This document shows, piece after piece, positions 25,743 to 34,807 of a DNA stretch of 64,000 bases (its first letter is position 1; every line of letters starts with the position of its first letter). The DNA comes from Streptomyces albidochromogenes (GTDB lineage Bacteria > Actinomycetota > Actinomycetes > Streptomycetales > Streptomycetaceae), in contig NZ_VBVX01000002.1 of the NCBI RefSeq assembly GCF_005981925.1, positions 1 through 64,000 on the forward strand, in the 5' to 3' direction. A program made the translations under genes and the position numbers. The notes under the pieces were generated by a model. It was not told where the DNA came from. It searched no databases and saw only the letters and a program-made list of their open reading frames with translations.

Positions 25743-26707
25743 TTGAACAGCCGGAACAGCCCGACCTCGCACAGCACCATCAGCAGGATGACGGCGGGGT
25801 AGGACCACACCCACCGCAGCTCCGGCATGTGGTCGAAGTTCATGCCGTACACGCCCGCGACCATGGTCGGTACGGCGGCCATCGCCGCCCACGCCGAGAT
25901 CTTCCGCATGTCGTCGTTCTGCCGGACGCTCATCTGCGCCAGATGCGCGGACAGGATGTCCGACAGCAGCCGGTCCAGCCCGTCCACCTGCTCGTTCGCG
26001 CGGGTCAGGTGGTCGCTGACGTCCCGGAAGAAGGGCTGGGCGTGCTCGTCGACGAACGGCAGGCCGGGGCTCGACAGCCGCAGCATCGGCTGGGCCAGCG
26101 GCCCGGTCGCACGGCGGAACTCCAGCACCTGCCGCTTGAAGGTGTAGATCCGCGCGGCGGTGTTCGTCGCGTCGCGGCCGACCGGGGCGAAGACCTCCGC
26201 CTCCAGCTCCTCCAGGTCGGTCTGCAGCTCCGCGCCGACCTCTATGTAGTGGTCGACGACCGCGTCGCTGACGGCGTACAGGACGGAGGTCGGACCGTGC
26301 CGCAGCACCTGCGGCTCGGCTTCCAGACGGTCGCGTACGGCCGCCAGCGGGGCTCCCTCGCCGTGCCGCACCGTCACCACGAACGAGTCGCCCACGAAGA
26401 CCATCAGCTCGCCCGTCGTCACGGTGTCGCTCTCCGGTTCGTACATCACCGGCTTCAGCACCGCGAAGAGCGAGTCGTCGTACACCTCCAGCTTGGGCCG
26501 CTGGTGGGCGCGCAGGGCGTCCTCTACGGCCAGCGGGTGCAGCCCGAACTCGGTCGTCACGAGATCGAACTCCTTCTCGGTCGGCTCGTGCAGCCCGATC
26601 CACAGGAAGGCGTCCCCGGTCGACCGCGCGTCGGCGAGCGCGTCGGAGAAGTCGGAAGGGCCCTCGGTGCGGCACCCTTCACGGTAAATGGCACAGTCGA
26701 CGATCAC
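25724..26707 (-). CDS. corA: CorA-family magnesium/cobalt transporter
   Basis: A 327-residue divalent-cation channel. A large soluble N-terminal domain is followed by a long helix and two C-terminal membrane helices, with the signature YGMNFDHMPEL in the periplasmic loop (the GMN selectivity motif). The C-terminus ends FKSRGWL. GTG 26707 is preferred because GGGGGAGG stands 9 bases upstream; an ATG three codons earlier directly abuts this site and is less likely. Its 3' end is duplicated in the adjoining repeat. It is divergent from the phosphatase gene. Confidence 0.9.
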   Translation of the reverse strand: MIVDCAIYREGCRTEGPSDFSDALADARSTGDAFLWIGLHEPTEKEFDLVTTEFGLHPLAVEDALRAHQRPKLEVYDDSLFAVLKPVMYEPESDTVTTGELMVFVGDSFVVTVRHGEGAPLAAVRDRLEAEPQVLRHGPTSVLYAVSDAVVDHYIEVGAELQTDLEELEAEVFAPVGRDATNTAARIYTFKRQVLEFRRATGPLAQPMLRLSSPGLPFVDEHAQPFFRDVSDHLTRANEQVDGLDRLLSDILSAHLAQMSVRQNDDMRKISAWAAMAAVPTMVAGVYGMNFDHMPELRWVWSYPAVILLMVLCEVGLFRLFKSRGWL

Positions 26708-26762
26708 GGCGCGCATCCTCCCCCGGTACGGACCCCGGCACACCCCGGAGCCGCATTCCGCC

Positions 26763-26768
26763 TAGGCT
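26763..26768 (+). promoter_or_regulatory. -10 element, likely leaderless phosphatase gene
   Basis: TAGGCT ends 7 bases before the ATG at 26776; no ribosome-binding site is present. Confidence 0.55.
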
Positions 26769-26775
26769 GGCCGAC

Positions 26776-27462
26776 ATGGCCACGCTGATCCTCGTACGCC
26801 ACGGACGTTCCACCGCCAACACCGCGGGACTGCTCGCCGGCTGGACGCCGGGCGTCACGCTCGACGAGCGCGGCGCCGCACAGGCGGCGGCGCTGCCCGG
26901 CAGGCTGGCCGGCGTGCCGCTCGCCGCCGTCGTGACCAGCCCGCTCGAACGCTGCCGCCAGACCCTCCAGCCGCTGCTCGACGCGCGCCCCGGACTGGCG
27001 TCGCACACCGACGAGCGGATCGGGGAGTGCCACTACGGCGACTGGTCGGGCCGCAAGCTCGCCGAGCTCTCCGACGAGCCGCTGATGGCCGCCGTGCAAC
27101 AGCACCCCTCCTCCGTGACGTTTCCGGGCGGTGAGTCGATGCGGGCCATGCAGGCCCGCGCGGTCGACGCCGTACGGGAGTGGAACGCGCGCGTCGAGGC
27201 CGAGCACGGCGAGGACGCCGTGTATCTCATGTGCTCTCACGGGGACATCATCAAGTCCGTCGTAGCGGACGCGCTCGGGCTTCATCTCGACCTCTTCCAG
27301 CGGATTCACGTCGACCCGTGTTCCCTGACGGCCATCCGGTACACGGGGCTGCGGCCATTTCTCGTGCGGCTCGGCGACACCGGCGACCTCTCCTCGCTGG
27401 CGCCGCGCGACAACGGCGGCGACGGGGACGCGGCCGTAGGGGGCGGCGCGGGCGCACCGTGA
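26776..27462 (+). CDS. Histidine phosphatase family protein (MSMEG_4193-like)
   Basis: A 228-residue phosphoglycerate mutase-like phosphatase. The catalytic RHG is at residues 8-10 (LILVRHGRSTANT) and the second histidine is in LMCSHGDIIKSVVADAL (about 150-166). TSPLERCRQT and the acidic GECHYGDWSG are also typical. It is one of a set of genes found beside mshC in mycothiol-producing actinomycetes, by family knowledge, but no substrate is established. The C-terminal tail is Gly/Ala-rich. Confidence 0.85.
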   Translation: MATLILVRHGRSTANTAGLLAGWTPGVTLDERGAAQAAALPGRLAGVPLAAVVTSPLERCRQTLQPLLDARPGLASHTDERIGECHYGDWSGRKLAELSDEPLMAAVQQHPSSVTFPGGESMRAMQARAVDAVREWNARVEAEHGEDAVYLMCSHGDIIKSVVADALGLHLDLFQRIHVDPCSLTAIRYTGLRPFLVRLGDTGDLSSLAPRDNGGDGDAAVGGGAGAP

Positions 27463-27569
27463 TCGCTCCGCGCAGTAGGGTGGACGCGCCCCACGACCGC
27501 GCATACAGACGATTTCGACACCGGCGTCCCCGCCGGCTGCGGGATCGACGATCTCAAGGGAGACAGGAC

Positions 27570-28160
27570 GTGTCCCGTCAGGTATTCCTCTACGACCCGC
27601 CGGACCGCTTCGTCGCCGGTACGGTCGGGCTGCCTGGACGCCGTACGTTCTTCCTCCAGGCATCCGCGGCCGGCCGTGTCACCAGCGTCGCCCTGGAGAA
27701 GACCCAGGTGGCGGCGCTCGCCGAGCGGATCGACGAGCTGCTCGACGAAGTGGTACGCCGCACCGGGGGCAACGCCCCCGTGCCGGCCGTGGCCCCGGCC
27801 GACGTCACCGACAGCGCCCCCCTCGACGCCCCCGTCGAGGAGGAGTTCCGCGTCGGCACGATGGCGCTCGCCTGGGACGGCGAGGAACAGCGCATGATCG
27901 TCGAGGCGCAGGCCCTCGTCGAGCTCGACGTGGAGACCGAGGAGGACCTCGCGGAGGCCGAGGAACGACTGCTCCAGGACGAGGAGAACGGACCGCCGAT
28001 GCTGCGGGTCCGGCTCAGCGGCGCGCAGGCCCGTGCCTTCGCCAAGCGCGCCCTCGACGTCGTCAACGCCGGCCGCCCGCCGTGCCCGCTGTGCAGCCTG
28101 CCGCTCGACCCGGAGGGACACGTATGTCCGCGCCAGAACGGATACCGCCGCGGGGCGTGA
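27570..28160 (+). CDS. DUF3090 family protein
   Basis: A 196-residue cytoplasmic protein beginning SRQVFLYDPPDRFVAGTVGLPGRRTFFLQA, the family signature. The C-terminus has two CxxC-like pairs in [19 protein letters not shown], suggesting a small zinc knuckle. GTG 27570 follows AAGGGAGA. The end of this gene overlaps the next one by 37 bases, so the two are coupled. The family is actinobacterial and tracks mshC; function unknown. Confidence 0.88.
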   Translation: MSRQVFLYDPPDRFVAGTVGLPGRRTFFLQASAAGRVTSVALEKTQVAALAERIDELLDEVVRRTGGNAPVPAVAPADVTDSAPLDAPVEEEFRVGTMALAWDGEEQRMIVEAQALVELDVETEEDLAEAEERLLQDEENGPPMLRVRLSGAQARAFAKRALDVVNAGRPPCPLCSLPLDPEGHVCPRQNGYRRGA

Positions 28161-28963
28161 CTCCGCCCGACGGCCTGCTCACCGTGCTGGCGAAGGGCAG
28201 CCTCACGGTGCGCGGACGCGTGCGCGAGGCGTCCAACGCCGTGCTGTACTGCGGGATCGAGCACGACGGCGTGTCGGCGTCCTGCGTCTACAAGCCCGTC
28301 GCCGGTGAGCGGCCGCTGTGGGACTTCCCCGACGGCACGCTCGCCCGCCGCGAGGTGGCGGCGTACGAGATCTCCGAGGCGACCGGGTGGGGGCTCGTGC
28401 CGCCGACCGTGCTGCGGGACGGGCCGTACGGCGAGGGCATGTGCCAGCTGTGGATCGAGACGGCCCCGGAGGGGCCCGACGCGGGACTGCTGGCCCTGGT
28501 CGAGGACGAGGAGCCGGCCGAGGGCTGGAAGGCGATCGCGTACGCCGAGGTGGGGGAGGGGCGCACGGCGCTGCTCGTGCACGCCGACGATCCGCGGCTG
28601 CGCCGGCTGGCGGTGCTGGACGCGGTCATCAACAACGCGGACCGCAAGGGCGGTCACCTGCTGCCGGCCCCGGGCGGGCAGCTGTACGGCATCGACCACG
28701 GGGTCACCTTCAACGCGGACGACAAGCTCCGCACACTGCTGTGGGGCTGGGCGGGCGAGCCGCTGACCGCCGAGGCGGTCGAGGTGCTGGCCCGGCTGGC
28801 GGCGGAACTGGCCCCGGGGCGCCCGCTCGCCACCCGGATGGCCGAACTGATCACCGCGGCGGAGCTGGAGGCGCTGCGCGGGCGGGTCGCGGCGCTGCGG
28901 GAGACCGGGCGCCACCCGGAGCCGAGCGGCGACTGGCCGGCCATCCCCTGGCCGCCGGTCTAG
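28124..28963 (+). CDS. SCO1664-family protein (PI3/4-kinase-like fold)
   Basis: A 279-residue protein of the actinobacterial SCO1664 family, which has remote likeness to phosphatidylinositol kinase/phosphotransferase folds. Candidate active-site elements are the early [17 protein letters not shown] (a lysine in a K-P motif) and the later [13 protein letters not shown] and YGIDHGVTF segments, whose N-x-D-R and D-H residues resemble the catalytic loop and metal-binding Asp. ATG 28124 uses CGGAGGGA inside DUF3090. Together with DUF3090 and the phosphatase it forms a probable operon upstream of mshC. Substrate unknown. Confidence 0.82.
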   Translation: MSAPERIPPRGVTPPDGLLTVLAKGSLTVRGRVREASNAVLYCGIEHDGVSASCVYKPVAGERPLWDFPDGTLARREVAAYEISEATGWGLVPPTVLRDGPYGEGMCQLWIETAPEGPDAGLLALVEDEEPAEGWKAIAYAEVGEGRTALLVHADDPRLRRLAVLDAVINNADRKGGHLLPAPGGQLYGIDHGVTFNADDKLRTLLWGWAGEPLTAEAVEVLARLAAELAPGRPLATRMAELITAAELEALRGRVAALRETGRHPEPSGDWPAIPWPPV

Positions 28964-28996
28964 GCACGCCGGGCGGGTTCGCGCAAGAGTGGCTCA

Positions 28997-29041
28997 CCGG
29001 ACACGATTTCGTATCCGGTTCGTATCCGGAACGTGCGTCCG
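28997..29041. promoter_or_regulatory. Cluster of TCGTATCCGG half-sites upstream of mshC
   Basis: CCGGACACGA (28997-29006) faces TCGTATCCGG (29009-29018) as a 9/10 inverted repeat. An exact 11-base tandem copy, TTCGTATCCGG, follows at 29019-29029, and a weaker one, GTGCGTCCGG, ends at about 29042. These lie directly upstream of the mshC -10 box, so they may be activator or repressor sites. Confidence 0.5.
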
Positions 29042-29043
29042 GT

Positions 29044-29049
29044 TACGCT
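29044..29049 (+). promoter_or_regulatory. -10 element, likely leaderless mshC
   Basis: TACGCT ends 6 bases before the ATG at 29056. It directly follows the half-site cluster. Confidence 0.55.
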
Positions 29050-29055
29050 CAAGGC

Positions 29056-30285
29056 ATGCATGCCTGGCCCGCTTCTGAGGTCCCCGCCCTGCCCGGCAAG
29101 GGCCGCGACCTCCAGATCCACGACACCGCGACCGGTGGGTCGATCACCCTCGACCCCGGTCCCGTCGCCCGAATCTATGTCTGCGGCATCACGCCGTACG
29201 ACGCGACCCACATCGGTCACGCGGCGACCTACAACGCGTTCGACCTCGTACAGCGCGTGTGGCTCGACACCAAGCGGCAGGTTCACTACGTCCAGAACGT
29301 CACGGACGTCGACGATCCGCTGCTCGAGCGGGCGATCCGCGACGGACACGACTGGACCGAACTCGCGGAGCGCGAGACCGCGCTGTTCCGCGAGGACATG
29401 ACCGCCCTGCGGATGCTCCCCCCGCGCCACTACATCGGCGCCGTCGAAGCGATACCCGGCATCGTGCCGCTCATCGAGCGGCTGCGGGACGCGGGCGCGG
29501 CGTACGAGCTCGAAGGGGACGTGTACTTCTCCGTCGAGGCCGACCCGCACTTCGGCAAGGTCTCCGGGCTCGACGCCGACGCGATGCGGCTGCTGTCCGC
29601 CGAGCGCGGCGGTGACCCCGAGCGCCCCGGCAAGAAGAACCCGCTCGACCCGATGCTCTGGATGGCCGCCCGTGAGGGCGAGCCGAGCTGGGACGGGGCC
29701 TCGCTGGGCCGCGGCAGGCCCGGCTGGCACATCGAGTGCGTCGCCATCGCCCTGGACCACCTGGGGATGGGCTTCGACGTGCAGGGCGGCGGTTCCGACC
29801 TCGCCTTCCCGCACCACGAGATGGGCGCGTCCCACGCCCAGGCGCTGACCGGCGAGCACCCGTTCGCCAAGACGTACGTGCACGCCGGAATGGTCGCCCT
29901 GGACGGCGAGAAGATGTCGAAGTCCAGGGGCAACCTGGTCTTCGTGTCGAAGCTGCGCCGCGACGGCGTGGACCCGGCCGCGATCCGCCTCACGCTGCTC
30001 GCGCACCACTACCGGGCCGACTGGGAGTGGACGGACCAGGTGCTGGAGGACGCCGTGGAGCGGCTCGGACGCTGGCGCGCGGCCGTCTCCCGCCCCGACG
30101 GGCCGCCCGCCGACGCCCTGGTGGACGAGATCCGCGAGGCGCTCGCCGACGACCTCGACGCCCCGGCCGCGCTCGCCGCCGTGGACCGCTGGGCCGCCCT
30201 CCAGGCGTCCGAGGGCGGTACGGACGAAGGCGCCCCCGGCGTCGTCTCGCGCGCCGTCGACGCACTGCTGGGCGTGGCTCTGTAG
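29056..30285 (+). CDS. mshC: Cysteine:GlcN-Ins ligase MshC
   Basis: A 409-residue enzyme of mycothiol synthesis. It activates cysteine with ATP and joins it to glucosaminyl-inositol. It derives from cysteinyl-tRNA synthetase: the zinc/cysteine ligand C43 is in [15 protein letters not shown] (HIGH at 52-55) and KMSKS (286-290) are the nucleotide-binding motifs, and [13 protein letters not shown] and [12 protein letters not shown] supply the remaining zinc ligands. It lacks the anticodon-binding domain of CysS and has the expected MshC length of just over 400 residues, which separates it from a tRNA synthetase. Confidence 0.93.
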   Translation: MHAWPASEVPALPGKGRDLQIHDTATGGSITLDPGPVARIYVCGITPYDATHIGHAATYNAFDLVQRVWLDTKRQVHYVQNVTDVDDPLLERAIRDGHDWTELAERETALFREDMTALRMLPPRHYIGAVEAIPGIVPLIERLRDAGAAYELEGDVYFSVEADPHFGKVSGLDADAMRLLSAERGGDPERPGKKNPLDPMLWMAAREGEPSWDGASLGRGRPGWHIECVAIALDHLGMGFDVQGGGSDLAFPHHEMGASHAQALTGEHPFAKTYVHAGMVALDGEKMSKSRGNLVFVSKLRRDGVDPAAIRLTLLAHHYRADWEWTDQVLEDAVERLGRWRAAVSRPDGPPADALVDEIREALADDLDAPAALAAVDRWAALQASEGGTDEGAPGVVSRAVDALLGVAL

Positions 30286-30297
30286 CCGCTTTCTCGC

Positions 30298-30347
30298 AGC
30301 GCTGCCGCCCCCGGCCCTCTTCCAGGAGGGCCGGGGGCGGCAGCGCT
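30298..30347. terminator. Terminator after mshC
   Basis: 22-base perfect arms (30298-30319 and 30326-30347) with a 6-base loop, starting 12 bases after the mshC stop. Confidence 0.85.
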
Positions 30348-30361
30348 CGGCGCCGGACACC

Positions 30362-30413
30362 GCGACGCGACGGCGGGGCGGCGCCCGATGGCACCGCCCC
30401 GCCGCCGCGTCGC
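30362..30413. terminator. Terminator after the PAC2 gene
   Basis: 20-base arms (30362-30381 and 30394-30413) with 19 matches and a 12-base loop, 10 bases past the end of the minus-strand PAC2 gene. With the mshC terminator it makes a double barrier between convergent genes. Confidence 0.75.
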
Positions 30414-30423
30414 TTCGTACGCG

Positions 30424-31422
30424 CTACTCCTCCGGGGAGTCGTCCGCCTCGTCCGTGCCCTGAGGGGGTTCGGCCGGCTCCGCGCGCGGTGGCTTCGGGG
30501 GCCGCGCACGGCCGCCGGAGCTGTCGCGCAGGTAGGTACCGGTGCCCTCGCTCCCGTCCGTCGCGTGCCCGGGGCCGGGACCGCCGTCACGCCGCCTCAG
30601 ATACCGCTCGAACTCGCGCGCGATCGCCTCGCCGGACGCCTCGGGGAGCTCCGCGGTGTCCCGCGCCTCCTCCAGCGACTGGACGTACTCCGCCACCTCG
30701 CTGTCCTCGGCGGCCAGTTGGTCCACGCCGACCTGCCACGCCCGGGCGTCCTCGGGCAGTTCGCCGAGCGGGATCCGCAGGTCGATGAGGTCTTCCAGGC
30801 GGTTGAGCAGCGCCAGCGTGGCCTTGGGGTTCGGCGGCTGCGACACGTAGTGCGGCACGGCCGCCCACAGGCTCACCGCGGGTACCCCCGCGTGCGTACA
30901 GGCTTCCTGGAGGATGCCGACGATGCCCGTGGGACCCTCGTACTTGGTCTCCTCCAGATCCATGGTCCGCGCCAGGTCCGCGTCCGACGTCACACCGCTG
31001 ACCGGCACCGGCCGGGTGTGCGGGGTGTCGCCGAGCAGCGCGCCCAGGATCACGATCATCTCGACGCCCAGCTCGTGCGCGAAGCCGAGGATCTCGTTGC
31101 AGTACGAACGCCAGCGCATCGACGGCTCGATGCCGCGGACCAGCACCAGGTCACGGGGCTTGTCGCCGCCGATGCGCACCACGGACAGCCGTGTGGTCGG
31201 CCAGGTGATCTTGCGGACCCCACCGTCGAGGAACACCGTGGGCCGGTTGACCTGGAAGTCGTAGTAGTCCTCGGCGTCGAGCGCCGCGAAGACCTCGCCC
31301 TTCCACTCCCGTTCCAGATGCGCGACCGCGGTGGAGGCGGCGTCGCCGGCATCGTTCCAGCCTTCGAACGCGGCCACCATGACCGGGTCGATCAGCTCGG
31401 GAACCCCCTCGAGCTCGATCAC
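30424..31422 (-). CDS. parJ: PAC2 family protein, ParJ-like
   Basis: A 332-residue cytoplasmic protein of the PAC2 (proteasome assembly chaperone 2-like) family. Signature stretches are VIELEGVPELIDPVMVAAFEGWNDAGDAAS at the start, VRGIEPSMRWRSY and LEETKYEGPTGIVGIL. The C-terminus (after about residue 270) is charged and disordered. GTG 31422 is chosen because AAAGGGGG stands 6 bases upstream; an ATG 12 codons earlier has weaker signals. From memory, the gene between glpD and mshC in S. coelicolor is SCO1662 (parJ), which modulates ParA polymers in sporulating hyphae. The gene symbol rests on position plus family. Confidence 0.75.
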   Translation of the reverse strand: MIELEGVPELIDPVMVAAFEGWNDAGDAASTAVAHLEREWKGEVFAALDAEDYYDFQVNRPTVFLDGGVRKITWPTTRLSVVRIGGDKPRDLVLVRGIEPSMRWRSYCNEILGFAHELGVEMIVILGALLGDTPHTRPVPVSGVTSDADLARTMDLEETKYEGPTGIVGILQEACTHAGVPAVSLWAAVPHYVSQPPNPKATLALLNRLEDLIDLRIPLGELPEDARAWQVGVDQLAAEDSEVAEYVQSLEEARDTAELPEASGEAIAREFERYLRRRDGGPGPGHATDGSEGTGTYLRDSSGGRARPPKPPRAEPAEPPQGTDEADDSPEE

Positions 31423-31549
31423 CCAGCGCCCCCTTTCGACGTTCCCTTGTGCACGCATCAACCTTACGGCTTCCACCAGGCGCGGTGACGCCTGATGCGC
31501 ATGCGGGAAGCGTGCCCTGCGCCCGCCGGATCAACCGCCGTGTCCCGCA

Positions 31550-31595
31550 GGACGGGTAAGGGGCAGCCGCCCGGGCGGCTGCCCCTTACCCGTCC
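31550..31595. terminator. Terminator of the glycerol operon
   Basis: A fully symmetric 46-base palindrome centred on CCCGGG. It lies 15 bases downstream of the minus-strand glpD stop. Confidence 0.85.
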
Positions 31596-31610
31596 CCCCG
31601 TGTGCCCGCC

Positions 31611-33224
31611 TCAGGCCCTGCGGCCCAGCACGTCCTCCACCTTGGCGCGGACCTCGTCCGTGGCCAGGCCGCGGATTGTCAACGTTGTACGGCGGCGCAG
31701 TACGTCGTCCGCCGTCTCGGCCCACTCGTGGTCGCGGGCGTAGACGACCTGCGCCCAGATCTCCGGCGCGTCCGGGTGGACGCGCTCGGCCAGCGCCGGG
31801 TCCTCGTTGGCCAGGCGCGCGATGTCGAAGGACAGCGAGCCGTAGTGAGTGGCCAGGTGGCGGGCGGTGTCGGCGGCCATCCGGGGACCGGGCGTACCGC
31901 CGTCGACGAGCAGCCGGTGCGCGACCGCGTTCGGGTTGGAGATGCCCGGCAGCGGCAGCTTCCTGGGCAGCCGGGAGACCGGCTCCATGTCCTCGCCCAG
32001 CGGGTGGCCGGGCAGGGCGGCGAGCTTGTTCATGACGGTGCGGCCGATGTGACGGAACGTCGTCCACTTGCCGCCCGCCACCGACAGCATGCCGCCGCGT
32101 CCCTCGGTGACGACCGTCTCGCGCTTGGCCTTGGAGGTGTCACCGGGCCCGCCCGGCAGCACCCGCAGACCCGCGAAGGAGTACGTGATGAGGTCGCGGG
32201 AGAGCTGCTGGTCGCGGATCGAGAAGGCGGCCTCGTCCAGGATCTGGGCTATGTCCTTCTCGGTGACCGCGACGTCCGCCGGGTCGCCCTCGTACTCCTC
32301 GTCGGTCGTGCCGAGCAGGAGCTGGTCCTCCCACGGCAGCGCGAAGGTGATGCGGTACTTGTCGATCGGCGTGGCCAGCGCGGCCCGCCAGGGGGCGGTG
32401 CGCTTGAGCACCAGGTGCGCGCCCTTGGAGAGCCGGATCGAGGGCGCCGCGTTCGGGTTCTCCATCTTCCGCAGGTGGTCGACCCACGGCCCGGTGGCGT
32501 TGAGCACCAGACGGGCCGTCACGCCGAACTCCGCACCGTCCAGGCGGTCCTTGAGCTCGGCGCCGGTGACCCGGCCGTTGGTGAAGCGCAGGCCGGTGAC
32601 CTCGGCGTGGTTGAGGACGGTCGCGCCCGAGGCGACGGCGGCACGGACCGTCATCAGGGCCATGCGCGAGTCGTTCATCTGGTCGTCGCCGTAGACCGCG
32701 ACGGCCTTGAGGTCGTCGGTACGGAGCTCGGGCACCGCACGCGCGGCCTTCGCCGGGCTGATCACGTGGCCGACGCCGTCCCCGAAGGCGGACAGCGCCG
32801 AGTAGGCGAAGACGCCCGCGCCCAGCTTGGCCGCGCCGTGCGGGCCGCCCTTGTAGACGGGGAGGTAGAAGGTCAGCGGGTTGGCGAGGTGCGGCGCGAC
32901 GTCACGGGAGACGGCGCGCCGCTCGAAGTGGTTCTCCGCCACCAGCTTGACCGCGCCGGTCTGCAGATAGCGCAGTCCGCCGTGGAGCAGCTTGGAGGAG
33001 GCGGAGGAGGTGGCGCCGGCGAAGTCGCCGGCGTCCACCAGGGCCACCCGCAGTCCCGACTGGGCGGCGTGCCAGGCGGTGGAGATGCCCAGGATGCCGC
33101 CGCCGATCACCAGGAGGTCGTACGTCGCCTTGGAAAGGTGTTCCCGGGTTTCGGCGCGGCTCGTCGTGGCACAGCCGTCGGCCGGGCGCGTCCCGAGGGC
33201 CGGGACGCTCTGCAGGGTGGTCAT
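31611..33224 (-). CDS. glpD: Glycerol-3-phosphate dehydrogenase
   Basis: A 537-residue FAD enzyme (equivalent to gylB/glpD). It oxidises sn-glycerol 3-phosphate to dihydroxyacetone phosphate and passes electrons to the quinone pool at the membrane. The dinucleotide motif is GGGILG (41-46) in YDLLVIGGGILGISTA. TSSASSKLLHGGLRYL is the FAD/substrate loop, and the C-terminal DAO_C domain ends in LTIRGLATDEVRAKVED. It is the last gene of the glpF-glpK-glpD operon, 15 bases after glpK. Confidence 0.95.
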   Translation of the reverse strand: MTTLQSVPALGTRPADGCATTSRAETREHLSKATYDLLVIGGGILGISTAWHAAQSGLRVALVDAGDFAGATSSASSKLLHGGLRYLQTGAVKLVAENHFERRAVSRDVAPHLANPLTFYLPVYKGGPHGAAKLGAGVFAYSALSAFGDGVGHVISPAKAARAVPELRTDDLKAVAVYGDDQMNDSRMALMTVRAAVASGATVLNHAEVTGLRFTNGRVTGAELKDRLDGAEFGVTARLVLNATGPWVDHLRKMENPNAAPSIRLSKGAHLVLKRTAPWRAALATPIDKYRITFALPWEDQLLLGTTDEEYEGDPADVAVTEKDIAQILDEAAFSIRDQQLSRDLITYSFAGLRVLPGGPGDTSKAKRETVVTEGRGGMLSVAGGKWTTFRHIGRTVMNKLAALPGHPLGEDMEPVSRLPRKLPLPGISNPNAVAHRLLVDGGTPGPRMAADTARHLATHYGSLSFDIARLANEDPALAERVHPDAPEIWAQVVYARDHEWAETADDVLRRRTTLTIRGLATDEVRAKVEDVLGRRA

Positions 33225-33239
33225 GTTGGTAACTCCTCG

Positions 33240-34766
33240 TCAGCTCTCGTCGTCGAGCCAGCCCATGGACCGCTGAACGGCCTTGAGCCAGCTCTTGTAC
33301 TCGCGGTCCCGCGTGGCCGCGTCCATGCGGGGGGTCCACTCGGCGGCCCTGCGCCAGTTGGCGCGCAGCTCGTCGGTGCCGGACCAGAAGCCGACGGCGA
33401 GGCCGGCGGCGTAGGCGGCGCCGAGGCAGGTGGTCTCGGCGACCATCGGGCGCACGACCGGTGCGTCCAGGAAGTCCGAGAGCGTCTGCATCAGCAGGTT
33501 GTTGGAGGTCATGCCGCCGTCGACCTTGAGGGCCGTCAGCTCGACGCCGGAGTCCTTGGTCATGGCGTCGCTGATCTCGCGGGTCTGCCAGGCCGTGGCC
33601 TCCAGGACGGCACGGGCGATGTGCGCCTTGGTGACGTACCGGGTGAGGCCGGCGATCACACCGCGGGCGTCGGGACGCCAGTACGGGGCGAAGAGGCCGG
33701 AGAAGGCCGGTACGAAGTACGCGCCGCCGTTGTCCTCGACGGAGGAGGCCAGCGTCTCGATCTCGGCGGCCGACTTGATCAGGCCCATCTGGTCGCGCAT
33801 CCACTGGACGAGCGCGCCGGTGATGGCGATCGAGCCTTCGAGGGCGTAGACGGGCTTCTGGTCGCCGATCTGGTACCCGACGGTCGTCAGCAGGCCGTTG
33901 TACGAGTTGACGGGCGTGTCGCCGGTGTTCATCAGCATGAAGGTGCCGGTGCCGTACGTCGACTTGGCCTCGCCCTGGGCGAAGCAGGTCTGGCCGAACA
34001 GGGCCGCCTGCTGGTCGCCCAGCGCCGACGCGACGGGCACGCCCTTCAGCGGGCCCGCCTTGGCGACGCCGTACACCTCGGCGGAGGAGCGGATCTCCGG
34101 CAGCACGGCGGCCGGGATGTCCATCGACTGGAGGATCTTCTCGTCCCAGCGCATCTCGTGCAGGTTCATCAGGAGGGTGCGCGAGGCGTTGGTGACGTCG
34201 GTGACGTGCACGCCGCCCTCGGTGCCGCCCGTCAGGTTCCAGATGACCCAGGAGTCCATGGTGCCGAAGAGGATGTCGCCGGCCTCGGCGCGCTCGCGCA
34301 GGCCCTCGACGTTGTCGAGCAGCCAGCGGACCTTGGGGCCCGCGAAGTACGACGCGAGCGGCAGGCCGGTCTCGCGGCGGAAGCGGTCCTGGCCGACGTT
34401 GCGGCCGAGCTCCTTGCAGAGGGCGTCGGTGCGGGTGTCCTGCCACACGATGGCGTTGTGGACGGGCTCACCGGTGTTCTTGTCCCACATCAGCGTGGTC
34501 TCGCGCTGATTGGTGATGCCGATCGCCTTGACGTCGGCGGGCGTGATGCCCGCCTTGCTGATCGCGCCGGCGACGACTTCCTGGACGTTGGTCCAGATCT
34601 CGCCCGCGTCGTGCTCGACCCATCCCGGCTTCGGGAAGATCTGCTCGTGCTCCTTCTGGTCGACCGAGACGATCCGGCCGTCCTTGTCGAAGACGATGCA
34701 GCGGCTGGAGGTGGTGCCCTGGTCGATGGCCGCGATGAACGGGCCGGTGGTGTGTGCGTCGGTCAC
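33240..34766 (-). CDS. glpK: Glycerol kinase
   Basis: A 508-residue FGGY kinase converting glycerol to sn-glycerol 3-phosphate. The N-terminal phosphate motif is IDQGTTSSR (14-22). The FGGY signatures are present: [17 protein letters not shown] in the first domain and [24 protein letters not shown] in the second, with the catalytic aspartate in the [16 protein letters not shown] core region. It is the second gene of the glycerol operon and is expected to be induced by glycerol through GylR. Confidence 0.95.
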   Translation of the reverse strand: MTDAHTTGPFIAAIDQGTTSSRCIVFDKDGRIVSVDQKEHEQIFPKPGWVEHDAGEIWTNVQEVVAGAISKAGITPADVKAIGITNQRETTLMWDKNTGEPVHNAIVWQDTRTDALCKELGRNVGQDRFRRETGLPLASYFAGPKVRWLLDNVEGLRERAEAGDILFGTMDSWVIWNLTGGTEGGVHVTDVTNASRTLLMNLHEMRWDEKILQSMDIPAAVLPEIRSSAEVYGVAKAGPLKGVPVASALGDQQAALFGQTCFAQGEAKSTYGTGTFMLMNTGDTPVNSYNGLLTTVGYQIGDQKPVYALEGSIAITGALVQWMRDQMGLIKSAAEIETLASSVEDNGGAYFVPAFSGLFAPYWRPDARGVIAGLTRYVTKAHIARAVLEATAWQTREISDAMTKDSGVELTALKVDGGMTSNNLLMQTLSDFLDAPVVRPMVAETTCLGAAYAAGLAVGFWSGTDELRANWRRAAEWTPRMDAATRDREYKSWLKAVQRSMGWLDDES

Positions 34767-34807
34767 GGTGTGCTCCCGGAGGTCTGTTGGAGGGTCGGCC
34801 GGTCGGC

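Noticed and set aside
29056-30285. Cysteinyl-tRNA synthetase
   Set aside because: It has HIGH and KMSKS motifs but is too short, lacks the anticodon-binding domain and lies in mycothiol context, so it is MshC.
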